Of a stretch of 6,922 bases of DNA, positions 1 through 6,003 are shown piece after piece (positions within the stretch are counted from its first letter, which is position 1; each line of letters starts with the position of its first letter). The DNA comes from Treponema sp. (GTDB lineage: Bacteria; Spirochaetota; Spirochaetia; Treponematales; Breznakiellaceae): the NCBI GenBank assembly GCA_031257695.1, contig JAIROB010000216.1, positions 1 to 6,922 on the forward strand, in the 5' to 3' direction. A program made the position numbers and the translations under genes. The notes under the pieces were generated by a model. That model worked only from the letters and a program-made list of their open reading frames with translations. It ran no database searches and was not told the DNA's origin.

Positions 1-887
1 TGGCGGGGTACTACCGCAGCCTGCTGCTCCTGAAAAACGGAGTTGACCGGGAATCCCTCCTGGGCTACAGCCCGGATCGTTTTTCCGCGGCGGTTCGGGA
101 AAGGCTTGATTCGCCGCGGATTGAACAGGCCCTGTCCCTGCTGCTGGACCTGTACCGGGATATGCGCTACTCGGTTTCGCCCCGGTTCGAGCTGGAAACC
201 GCGATCTCCAAACTCAGTTGGCTGGACCGTTGGGTGTCTCCCCTGGAAATGAGGGCGGCCATTGCCGATGCCCGGAACGTGCTGGGGCAGGGCGGAGGAG
301 GGATAGCCGGCCCTTTAGCCGGGCCGGGGAGGGGATCTTCGGCGGCGCATGACGAAGCGTCCCGCGGCATCCCTGACCGGCCCTTTGACTTTAACAGCCC
401 CGGCGCCTTTTCCGAAGCGTTCAGGCGGCGTATTGGCGAAACCGCGGGGCGGGACAAGCCGGAGCCCGGCGCCAATGCCGGGAATAAGCCCCAGGAGAAA
501 CCCGCGGAAAATTTTCCCGGGGATCTTCCGGCCCTGCGGGAGGCCCTTATCCGCAGCCTGGGGCGGGACCGGCAGCTCCTGGCTTCCGGAATAGCGAAGA
601 CCCTTCCCTGGGAATGGGAGGATCCTTCCGGGAAAGAAAAACTGCTGATTCCGGCATCGGACACCCTGACAGCGGAATTGCTGAAAAAAGAGCTGCCCCT
701 GATCCGGCAACTTGCGGAAGAGCTGTGGGGGAAGGCTCTGTCGTTTGAGGTGATCGAAATCCCCGACGAGGGCGGGGGGGAAGAACGGGAACTGCCGCCC
801 CAGGCGGAGCTGGTGCGCCGGTTGTTCCGGGGGACGGTGGTACGAAGAAGCGCAATGGAGAAGAACGATGGCTATCAATCCCTTTGA
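1..887 (+). CDS. dnaX: DNA polymerase III subunit gamma/tau, C-terminal part (5' end cut by window edge)
   Basis: This is the clamp-loader subunit that ties the sliding-clamp loader to the replicative polymerase. Only the last 294 codons are present, in the frame starting at position 3; the ATPase domain lies outside the window. Partial residues about 3-93 form the helical clamp-loader collar (domain III), with the typical stretch ALSLLLDLYRDMRYSVSPRF near residues 44-63. Residues about 94-171 are a Gly/Pro/Ala-rich low-complexity linker. Residues about 172-253 form a compact C-terminal module (DLPALREALIRSLG, then an AELLKKELPLIRQLAEELWG helix followed by a beta strand), as seen at the end of many bacterial tau proteins. 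The last 20 nt overlap ybaB, so the two genes are translationally coupled. Internal ATGs such as position 162 are not starts, because domain III continues upstream in frame. Identification rests on domain III and on the dnaX-ybaB-recR context. Whether a shorter gamma form is made cannot be told here. Confidence 0.92.
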   Translation, partial: AGYYRSLLLLKNGVDRESLLGYSPDRFSAAVRERLDSPRIEQALSLLLDLYRDMRYSVSPRFELETAISKLSWLDRWVSPLEMRAAIADARNVLGQGGGGIAGPLAGPGRGSSAAHDEASRGIPDRPFDFNSPGAFSEAFRRRIGETAGRDKPEPGANAGNKPQEKPAENFPGDLPALREALIRSLGRDRQLLASGIAKTLPWEWEDPSGKEKLLIPASDTLTAELLKKELPLIRQLAEELWGKALSFEVIEIPDEGGGEERELPPQAELVRRLFRGTVVRRSAMEKNDGYQSL

Positions 888-1209
888 CATTTTGAAAAAC
901 GCCCAGAAAATTCAGGAACAAATGGGGTCCTTCCAGGAAAAACTGGGGGGCATCACCGAAACCGGTTCTGCCGGAGGCGGCATGGTGGAAATAGAGATGA
1001 ACGGCCGTATGGAGGTGCTGGAGGTGCGGATCCTTCCCGAAGCGGCGGCGGACACGGATATGCTCCAGGATCTGGTCGCCGCGGCTTTTACCAGCGCCAT
1101 CGACAAGATACGGGGAGCGTTGAACCGTGAAATGGGCGCGCTCATGGGCCTGGCGGGGGGCATGGGCTTTCCGGGGGGCTTTCCCGGGTTTGGAACGGGC
1201 GCCTCGTGA
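868..1209 (+). CDS. ybaB: YbaB/EbfC family nucleoid-associated DNA-binding protein
   Basis: A 113-residue protein of the usual YbaB/EbfC length. Family members are homodimeric, sequence-tolerant DNA-binding proteins of the nucleoid. The N-terminus (MAINPFDILKNAQKIQEQMG) is the amphipathic helix of the family. It is followed by the Gly-rich turn and beta strand around residues 27-50 (GSAGGGMVEIEMNGRMEVLE), a helix with LVAAAFTSAIDKI, and a short Gly/Phe/Pro-rich tail (GGMGFPGGFPGFG), also common in the family. The ATG at 868 has a GGAG core at 857-860 and overlaps the dnaX 3' end by 20 nt. The stop overlaps the recR GTG. The middle position between dnaX and recR is the conserved order in many bacteria and suggests co-transcription. 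Precise function in this organism is unknown; in Borrelia the homologue EbfC binds DNA and affects gene expression. Confidence 0.93.
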   Translation: MAINPFDILKNAQKIQEQMGSFQEKLGGITETGSAGGGMVEIEMNGRMEVLEVRILPEAAADTDMLQDLVAAAFTSAIDKIRGALNREMGALMGLAGGMGFPGGFPGFGTGAS

Positions 1210-1796
1210 CAAACGCCCTGGACCGGCTGGTGACGCTGCTGGCAAAGCTTCCCGGGGTCGGCAAAAAGAGCGCCGGACGCATGGCCTACCACATCCTGGA
1301 AACCAGCCCGGACTATGCCAGGAACCTGGCGGAGGAGCTGGCGGGGCTGCACAGGGCTATCAAACGCTGTTCGGTCTGCGGAGCCTTCACCGAAACCGAT
1401 CCTTGTTCCATCTGTTCCGATTCCGGCAGGGACGTTTCTGTGCTGTGCGTGGTTGAGCGGCCCCAGGATGTGCGGATCATCGACGAAGCCCGGGAATTTC
1501 ACGGCCGTTTTCACGTGCTGGGCGGGCTTATCGCCCCTCTGGAGGGGGTAGGCCCGGAGGACCTCAATCTGGGGCGGCTCCTCAGCCGGGTTCGCAAGGA
1601 CGGGGTTCGGGAGGTCATTCTGGCCATGAACCCCACCCTGGAGGGGGACACCACCGCCCTGTACTTACAGAAGCTGCTGAAAGATACGGGCGCCGAAGTT
1701 ACCCGCCTTGCCTCGGGGCTGCCCGTGGGGGGCGATTTGGAATACGCCGACCGGCTGACCCTTTCCCGGAGCTTCCGGGGCCGGATAAAACTCTAG
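1206..1796 (+). CDS. recR: Recombination mediator protein RecR
   Basis: A 196-residue protein, full length for RecR, which works with RecO (and RecF) to load RecA on gapped single-stranded DNA. Domains in order: an N-terminal helix-hairpin-helix (LAKLPGVGKKSAGRMAYHIL, residues about 12-31); a four-cysteine zinc finger (C55, C58, C67, C70 in CSVCGAFTETDPCSIC); a Toprim domain from about residue 78, with the acidic start VVERPQDVRIIDE and the conserved MNPTLEGDTTALYL; and a C-terminal stretch ending LASGLPVGGDLEYADRLTL. All hallmark residues are present. The start is GTG at 1206, chosen because it gives the family N-terminus immediately before the HhH and forms a GTGA overlap with the ybaB stop. 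No strong Shine-Dalgarno is seen, which fits translational coupling. It is probably the last gene of the dnaX-ybaB-recR unit. Confidence 0.96.
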   Translation: MTNALDRLVTLLAKLPGVGKKSAGRMAYHILETSPDYARNLAEELAGLHRAIKRCSVCGAFTETDPCSICSDSGRDVSVLCVVERPQDVRIIDEAREFHGRFHVLGGLIAPLEGVGPEDLNLGRLLSRVRKDGVREVILAMNPTLEGDTTALYLQKLLKDTGAEVTRLASGLPVGGDLEYADRLTLSRSFRGRIKL

Positions 1797-1828
1797 CAGT
1801 TGGGGACTTGAAGATATACCTAAAGGCG

Positions 1829-1851
1829 TCTCCGGGCCTGGCCGCCGGAGA
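1829..1851 (+). promoter_or_regulatory. Hairpin in recR-fecR-like gap, just upstream of the RBS
   Basis: A perfect 7-bp inverted repeat: TCTCCGG at 1829-1835 pairs with CCGGAGA at 1845-1851 across a 9-nt loop. It is not followed by a T-run, so it is not a standard intrinsic terminator for the recR transcript. It ends 4 nt before the AGGAGG of the next gene, so it could stabilise the processed recR 3' end or influence ribosome access to the secreted-protein gene. I find no convincing promoter in the 72-nt gap: TATACC at 1815-1820 has no matching -35. Read-through from recR is therefore possible. The function is inference; the pairing itself is seen directly. Confidence 0.35.
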
Positions 1852-1855
1852 AGAT

Positions 1856-1861
1856 AGGAGG
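1856..1861 (+). promoter_or_regulatory. Shine-Dalgarno site of the fecR-like gene
   Basis: AGGAGG, a full match to the anti-SD core, with 7 nt to the ATG at 1869. It fixes this start and supports a real gene here rather than the overlapping reading frame that begins at 1808. Confidence 0.75.
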
Positions 1862-1868
1862 ACTAGGC

Positions 1869-2288
1869 ATGAAAAAGGCGCTGTTTTTCGCCGCGGCATA
1901 CGGTTTTCTTTGCGCGGGTTTTGTGTTTGGGGCGGACTCGTACTCCGTTCGGAGTATCACCGGACCGGTGTACCGGCTTGGGTCTGCGGGTCAATGGATA
2001 GCGGTTTCCGAAGGGGATACCCTGAGCCCCGCCACTATCATACGGATCGGGTTTAACGCCGCCCTGACCGTCACAGACGGGGATACGGAGCGGATCCTCC
2101 GGTCCGAGCGGCAGGGCGCCCTGGAAAGTTTTCTGGGCTCCGGCGCCGCGGGCTCTGAAGGCAGAATCTCAGTTGGGGGCAGGGCCGTCGATTCCGGCGC
2201 GTCCCCCGCCGTTTCAGGAACTTCCCCTGCAGCCGGGTCTTCGGCCGGCGCGCCTGTCCGGGACCGCGAGCTGGACTGGGCCGAATAG
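1869..2288 (+). CDS. Small exported protein with FecR-like domain
   Basis: A 139-residue protein of unknown function. The N-terminus MKKALFFAAAYGFLCAGFVFGADS is a typical Sec signal peptide: a charged start, a hydrophobic core at residues 4-20, and a likely signal-peptidase I cut near residues 21-22. Residues about 28-79 look like one FecR-type beta domain: ITGPVYRLGSAGQWIAVSEG, then a D-x-L...IRIGFNAALTV strand pair and DGDTERIL. The family pattern is G-V-x(n)-W-x-x-V-x-x-G-D-x-L-x-x...I-R-T-G-x-x-(S/A)-x-x-x-x-(D)G. From residue 87 onward the chain is Ser/Gly/Ala-rich and probably disordered, ending in the acidic RDRELDWAE. There is no transmembrane segment after the signal, so it is not a classical FecR sigma regulator. 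An envelope or periplasmic location is inferred. It lies downstream of recR in the same direction but is functionally unrelated to it, and converges on the hydrogenase operon. Confidence 0.75.
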   Translation: MKKALFFAAAYGFLCAGFVFGADSYSVRSITGPVYRLGSAGQWIAVSEGDTLSPATIIRIGFNAALTVTDGDTERILRSERQGALESFLGSGAAGSEGRISVGGRAVDSGASPAVSGTSPAAGSSAGAPVRDRELDWAE

Positions 2289-2298
2289 GGCCCCCCCC

Positions 2299-2329
2299 AA
2301 AAAAACGGCCCCGCGCACAGACGGGGCCG
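2299..2329 (-). terminator. Rho-independent terminator of the hydrogenase operon
   Basis: Arms at 2306-2313 (CGGCCCCG) and 2322-2329 (CGGGGCCG) are perfectly complementary over 8 bp, with an 8-nt loop. On the + strand the hairpin is preceded by seven A residues (2299-2305). On the minus strand it is therefore a GC-rich stem followed by U7, a textbook intrinsic terminator placed 22 nt after the hydA stop. On the + strand the stem lacks a U-run (GAAACAACTCT follows), so it would be at best a weak terminator for the convergent fecR-like gene. A C8 tract (2291-2298) adjoins the A7 run. Confidence 0.85.
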
Positions 2330-2350
2330 GAAACAACTCTACGAACCGCC

Positions 2351-4096
2351 CTACTTTAGGTACAGATCCCTGACCTGATAGGTGGTGTGCAGGAGTTCAT
2401 GGGCCTTGTGGCCGTTAGGTTCGCCCAGGAATTCCTTGTATATCTGGGTAATGAAGGGGTTCTGGTGGGAACAGCGGTACTGGCTTTGAGTGTCGTCGGT
2501 GTACAAGCCGCCGGCGCGTTTGGCGCGGACCTCGTCGGTGCAGCCGTAGGGCTGGCCGCCGCCGCCGACACAGCCGCCCCTGCAGGCCATCACTTCGACA
2601 AACTGCCAGGGGCTTGGCTGGCCCGCGGCTTTTGCGGAACGGATCTTGTCCAGCACCGCCGCGATATTTCCCATCTGGTGGGCTACGGCGATTTTGATCT
2701 TGGTTCCGTCCATGTCCACTTCCGCTTCCTTAACGCCCTCAAGACCCCGGACGGGCATAAAGTTCACGTCCCCCAGTTCCTTCTTGGTAACCAGGAAATA
2801 GGCGCTGCGAACCGCGGCCTCCATGACCCCCCCGGTGGCGCCGAAGATCGTGCCGGCCCCGGTGTAGGGGCCCATGGGGTTGTCCGCTTCCTCATCCGCA
2901 AGCTCCAGGATCTCTATGCCCGCCTGCTTGATCATCCGGGCAAGCTCCCGGGTGGTGATGGAAATATCAACGTCATAGCCGTGCCCGGCGCTTTTCATAT
3001 CGTCGTTGCGGGAAATTTCCCACTTCTTCGCGGTGCAGGGCATGACTGAAACCGAGTAGATCCTGTCGGGATCGACGGCGGCTTTTTCCGCCCAGTAGGT
3101 TTTTATCATGGCGCCCATCATTTGCTGGGGGGACTTTGCGGTGGAGAAGTTGGGAATCATGTCGGCGTAATACTTTTCCATATAGTCCACCCATGCCGGG
3201 CAGCAACTGGTGATCAGCGGGATGTCGCCGCCCTTGGTCAACCGCTGCACCAGTTCGGTGCCCTCCTCCATGATGGTAAGGTCCGCGGAGAAGTTGGTGT
3301 CGAATACGGTGTTAAAGCCGAGCCTGCGGAGCGCCGCGTACATCTTCTTGGTGGCAATAGTGCCGGGCTCCAGGCCGAATTCCTCCGCCAGGGCGACCCG
3401 GGTTGCGGGGGCGATCTGCACCACCGTATGGAGATCCGGGTTCTGCAGGGCGCGCCACACCTTTCCCGTGTCGTCCCGCTCGTAGATGGCCCCCACCGGA
3501 CAGTGGGCAGCGCATTGGCCGCACTTGATGCAGGGGCTTTCCCCCAGGGGGGTTCCCGCCGCGGAGGCGATGCGTCCCTTGATGCCCCGGCCAAGGAATT
3601 CCAGGGCCCATACGTTTTGCATCTCCTGGCAGACCTTTACGCAGCGTCCGCAGCGTATACATTTTTCAGGATTCAGGATGATGGCGGGGTTTGAATCGTC
3701 CACAGGCAGCCCGTTCAGCGTTTTGGCGTAGGGCACCTCCCGTATGCCGAATTCCGCGGCCAGGGTCTGCAGCTCGCAGCTTCCGTTGCGGGGGCATTGC
3801 AGGCAATCGTTGGGGTGATTGGAGAGGATAAGCTCCAGCACCGTTTTGCGGACGGCGATCAGCTCCGCGTCGTGGGTCACCACCGCCATGCCTTCGGTGA
3901 CCGCGGTGGTGCAGGCGCGCACCATTCTGGCGGAACCTTCCATGCGGACGATGCAGATGCCGCAGGATGCCCAGGGCGGAAGATCGGGGTTGTAGCACAT
4001 CGTGGGTATCTTGACATTTACCTTTTGCGCCGCTTTAAGGATGGTGGTCCCCTCTTCAACCTGGACGGGTTTTCCGTTTATCTTGCAATTGATCAT
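2351..4096 (-). CDS. hydA: [FeFe]-hydrogenase catalytic subunit (HndD/HydA type)
   Basis: A 581-residue catalytic subunit that interconverts protons plus electrons and H2 at the H-cluster; cytoplasmic, with no signal peptide. Domains in order: plant-type [2Fe-2S] (C34, C45, C48, C62); His-Cys [4Fe-4S] (H94, C98, C101, C107); two [4Fe-4S] ferredoxin motifs (C146/149/152/156 and C189/192/195/199); the H-cluster domain; and the small-subunit-like tail (about 540-581, ending HELLHTTYQVRDLYLK). All three H-cluster signatures are intact: L1 TSCCPAW (296-302), L2 MPCTAKKWE (352-360), L3 MACRGGCVGGGGQP (503-516). Cluster ligands are C299, C354, C505 and C509. C298, E278, E281 and S318 match the proton path known from clostridial hydrogenase (position mapping is mine). 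Length matches HndD. The extra C-terminal [2Fe-2S] of Thermotoga HydA is absent. The ATG has AGGAGG 6 nt upstream, and hydB ends 16 nt before it. The maturases HydE/F/G must be elsewhere. Confidence 0.96.
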   Translation of the reverse strand: MINCKINGKPVQVEEGTTILKAAQKVNVKIPTMCYNPDLPPWASCGICIVRMEGSARMVRACTTAVTEGMAVVTHDAELIAVRKTVLELILSNHPNDCLQCPRNGSCELQTLAAEFGIREVPYAKTLNGLPVDDSNPAIILNPEKCIRCGRCVKVCQEMQNVWALEFLGRGIKGRIASAAGTPLGESPCIKCGQCAAHCPVGAIYERDDTGKVWRALQNPDLHTVVQIAPATRVALAEEFGLEPGTIATKKMYAALRRLGFNTVFDTNFSADLTIMEEGTELVQRLTKGGDIPLITSCCPAWVDYMEKYYADMIPNFSTAKSPQQMMGAMIKTYWAEKAAVDPDRIYSVSVMPCTAKKWEISRNDDMKSAGHGYDVDISITTRELARMIKQAGIEILELADEEADNPMGPYTGAGTIFGATGGVMEAAVRSAYFLVTKKELGDVNFMPVRGLEGVKEAEVDMDGTKIKIAVAHQMGNIAAVLDKIRSAKAAGQPSPWQFVEVMACRGGCVGGGGQPYGCTDEVRAKRAGGLYTDDTQSQYRCSHQNPFITQIYKEFLGEPNGHKAHELLHTTYQVRDLYLK

Positions 4097-4112
4097 TTTA
4101 TTCCTCCTGTCC

Positions 4113-5993
4113 TTAGGCCCTGACCACTGCGTCGAACTTACAGTTCTTGAAGCACTCGCCGCACTTTACGCACTTTGTCTGATCGATGGCGTGGGGCTTT
4201 TTCTTTTCCCCGGTGATACAGAGCGCGGGGCAGTTCTTCGCGCACATTCCGCAGCCAACGCACTTTTCCTCATTGATGGAAAAGGAGAGCAGGCTCTTGC
4301 ATTTGCCGGCCCGGCATTTGTGGTCGTGGATGTGCTCCAGATATTCTTCCCTGAAATTCCTGATGGTGGAAAGAACCGGGTTCGACGCGGTCTGGCCGAG
4401 CGCGCACAGGGACGCTTTCTGCATGGACTTGCCGATGGTTTCCAGCTTTTCCAGGTCCTCTTCGGCGCCGTAGCCGTTGGTGATCTTTTCCAGCAGTTTG
4501 AGGATCTGGGTGGTGCCGATGCGGCAGGGCGAACACTTGCCGCAGGATTCGTCCACGCAGAAATCCGTGTAGAACCTCGCCACGTCAACCACGCAGTCGT
4601 CCTCGTCCATGACGATCATGCCGCCGGAGCCCATCATGGAACCGTTAGCCGTGAGGCCCTCGTAGTCGATGGGGGTGTCCAGCACCTTTTCCGTCAGGAT
4701 GCCGCCGGAGGGTCCGCCGGTTTGAACGCCCTTGAACTTTTTGCCGTTTTTGATGCCCCCGCCGATTTCAAAGATAATTTCCCGCAGGGTCGTTCCCATG
4801 GGCACTTCCACCAGGCCGGAGTTGTTGATCTTGCCGGTCAGCGCAAATACCTTGGTGCCCTTGGACTTTTCCGTGCCCATGGAGGCAAACCAGGCGCCGC
4901 CCCTGACCAGAATGGCGGGGATGTTCGCAAAGGTTTCTACATTGTTAATACAGGTGGGCTTGCCCCACAGACCCGCGACCGCGGGGAAGGGCGGCTTTGG
5001 CGTGGGCATACCCCGCCCGCCTTCCAGGGAGCGGAGGAGCGCCGTTTCCTCGCCGCAGACAAAGGCCCCCGCGCCCAGGCGGATCTCAATGTCGAAGTCG
5101 AAGCCCGACCCCATAATATTCTTGCCCAGCAGGCCGTAGTCCTTTGCCTGCGCCAGGGCTATTTCCAGGCGATGCACCGCCAGGGGATATTCGGCGCGGA
5201 TATAGACAAAGCCCTGGCTGGCGCCTATGGTCTTGCCGCAGATAATCATCGCCTCAATCACCGAGTGGGGATCCCCTTCTATGGTGGAACGATCCATGTA
5301 GGCGCCGGGGTCTCCCTCGTCGGCATTGCAAACCACGTACTTAACGTCGTTTTCAACCTTTCTCGTGGTGTCCCACTTCATCCAGGTGGGAAAACCCGCG
5401 CCGCCCCGGCCGCGCAGCCCCGATGTTTTCAGTTCGTTGATGACATCGTCCCCGGTCCATTCAAACAAAGCCTTTTGCAGGGCTATGTAGCCCTGGTTTG
5501 CAATGTACTCCTCAATCACCTCGGGGTTGATCACCCCGCAGTTGCGAAGCACCACCCGTTCCTGCTTCTGGTAAAAGCCGATGGGCGGCAGGGCGTTGTT
5601 GCCGCTGGTGACGGCCTTGGGCGCCGGGGAACCGTCGGGGTTCTTGTACATGAGCCGGTCAAGCTCTTTGCCCTCTATCACCTGGCTGGTAATGATCTCC
5701 CTGGCATCCTCGGGCTTGACATCCACATAAAAGGAATTTTCGGGTAGAACCTTTACTATGGGGCCCTTTTCACAGAACCCGAAGCAGCCCGTCTTGATAA
5801 CCTGGACTTTATCGGCCACGCCCTGTTTTTTTGCTTCCTCAATCAGGCCCTCGTAAATGGCCACGCCCTTATTGGACTGACAGGCGGTTCCGCCGCAGGT
5901 AAGTATATAATGGGTACAGCCCTTTTTATTACGGAATTCGCCTGAAGCGCTTTCCCGCAGTTTGGTTAAAGTATCCGATGTAAGTTTCGACAT
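4113..5993 (-). CDS. hydB: NAD(P)H-binding flavoprotein subunit of [FeFe]-hydrogenase (HndC/HydB, NuoF-like)
   Basis: A 626-residue subunit that exchanges electrons with NAD(P)(H) through FMN and passes them to Fe-S clusters. Domains in order: thioredoxin-like [2Fe-2S] (C33, C38, C70, C74; CX4C...CX3C), which replaces a separate HndB; the NuoF-type FMN/NAD core with GLRGRGGAGFP (192-202), NADEGDPGAYMDR (223-235) and GAGAFVCGEETALLRS (307-322); an SLBB region; the NuoF [4Fe-4S] site (C484, C487, C490, C530); then two C-terminal [4Fe-4S] ferredoxin motifs (C578/581/584/588 and C608/611/614/618). A His/Cys cluster at 554-565 (HIHDHKC...C) may be the zinc site described for related HydB; that is inference. 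The start at 5993 is preferred over an in-frame ATG at 6029: it gives 10 nt of spacing after hydC, has GGGGAGG before it, and begins directly before the conserved region. It is the middle gene of the operon. Whether it uses NAD or NADP cannot be read from the sequence. Confidence 0.95.
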   Translation of the reverse strand: MSKLTSDTLTKLRESASGEFRNKKGCTHYILTCGGTACQSNKGVAIYEGLIEEAKKQGVADKVQVIKTGCFGFCEKGPIVKVLPENSFYVDVKPEDAREIITSQVIEGKELDRLMYKNPDGSPAPKAVTSGNNALPPIGFYQKQERVVLRNCGVINPEVIEEYIANQGYIALQKALFEWTGDDVINELKTSGLRGRGGAGFPTWMKWDTTRKVENDVKYVVCNADEGDPGAYMDRSTIEGDPHSVIEAMIICGKTIGASQGFVYIRAEYPLAVHRLEIALAQAKDYGLLGKNIMGSGFDFDIEIRLGAGAFVCGEETALLRSLEGGRGMPTPKPPFPAVAGLWGKPTCINNVETFANIPAILVRGGAWFASMGTEKSKGTKVFALTGKINNSGLVEVPMGTTLREIIFEIGGGIKNGKKFKGVQTGGPSGGILTEKVLDTPIDYEGLTANGSMMGSGGMIVMDEDDCVVDVARFYTDFCVDESCGKCSPCRIGTTQILKLLEKITNGYGAEEDLEKLETIGKSMQKASLCALGQTASNPVLSTIRNFREEYLEHIHDHKCRAGKCKSLLSFSINEEKCVGCGMCAKNCPALCITGEKKKPHAIDQTKCVKCGECFKNCKFDAVVRA

Positions 5994-5996
5994 TTG

Positions 5997-6003
5997 CCTC
6001 CCC
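5997..6003 (-). promoter_or_regulatory. Shine-Dalgarno site deciding the hydB start
   Basis: On the minus strand GGGGAGG occupies this stretch, 3 nt before the ATG at 5993. The spacing is short, but it is the only purine-rich match near either candidate ATG that lies outside hydC. Coupled re-initiation from the hydC stop at 6004-6006 would compensate for the tight spacing. Confidence 0.5.

Noticed and set aside
43..252. A 69-codon + strand frame starting at 43
   Set aside because: It is out of frame with the DnaX domain III coding sequence, which is clearly the real reading.
681..692. A6G run in dnaX as a programmed frameshift site for a gamma form
   Set aside because: The zero frame reads AAA AAA GAG rather than A AAA AAG, and the run lies near the very end of the protein. 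A -1 shift would remove only the last part of the C-terminal module, and no clear stimulatory stem was seen.
167..1514. Minus-strand open frames opposite dnaX, ybaB and recR
   Set aside because: They are Pro/Arg/Gly/Ser-rich shadows of well-identified + strand genes.
1911..1913. Cys15 of the FecR-like protein as a lipoprotein attachment site
   Set aside because: The preceding residues (GFL) do not form a usual lipobox and the hydrophobic core continues past the Cys; a signal-peptidase I site at residues 21-22 fits better.
1808..2056. An 82-codon + strand frame overlapping the fecR-like gene
   Set aside because: It runs through the hairpin and the AGGAGG site, has no signal peptide or domain, and competes with a frame that has both a strong RBS and a signal peptide.
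2387..3694. Several 190-220 codon + strand frames opposite hydA
   Set aside because: They mirror the conserved hydA coding sequence and show no family signatures or ribosome binding sites.
4002..5747. A 581-codon open frame on the + strand opposite hydB and the start of hydA
   Set aside because: No recognisable domain, low-complexity composition, and fully antisense to two genes with strong motif support. Long antisense frames are expected from codon bias in GC-rich coding DNA; the equal length to HydA is coincidence.
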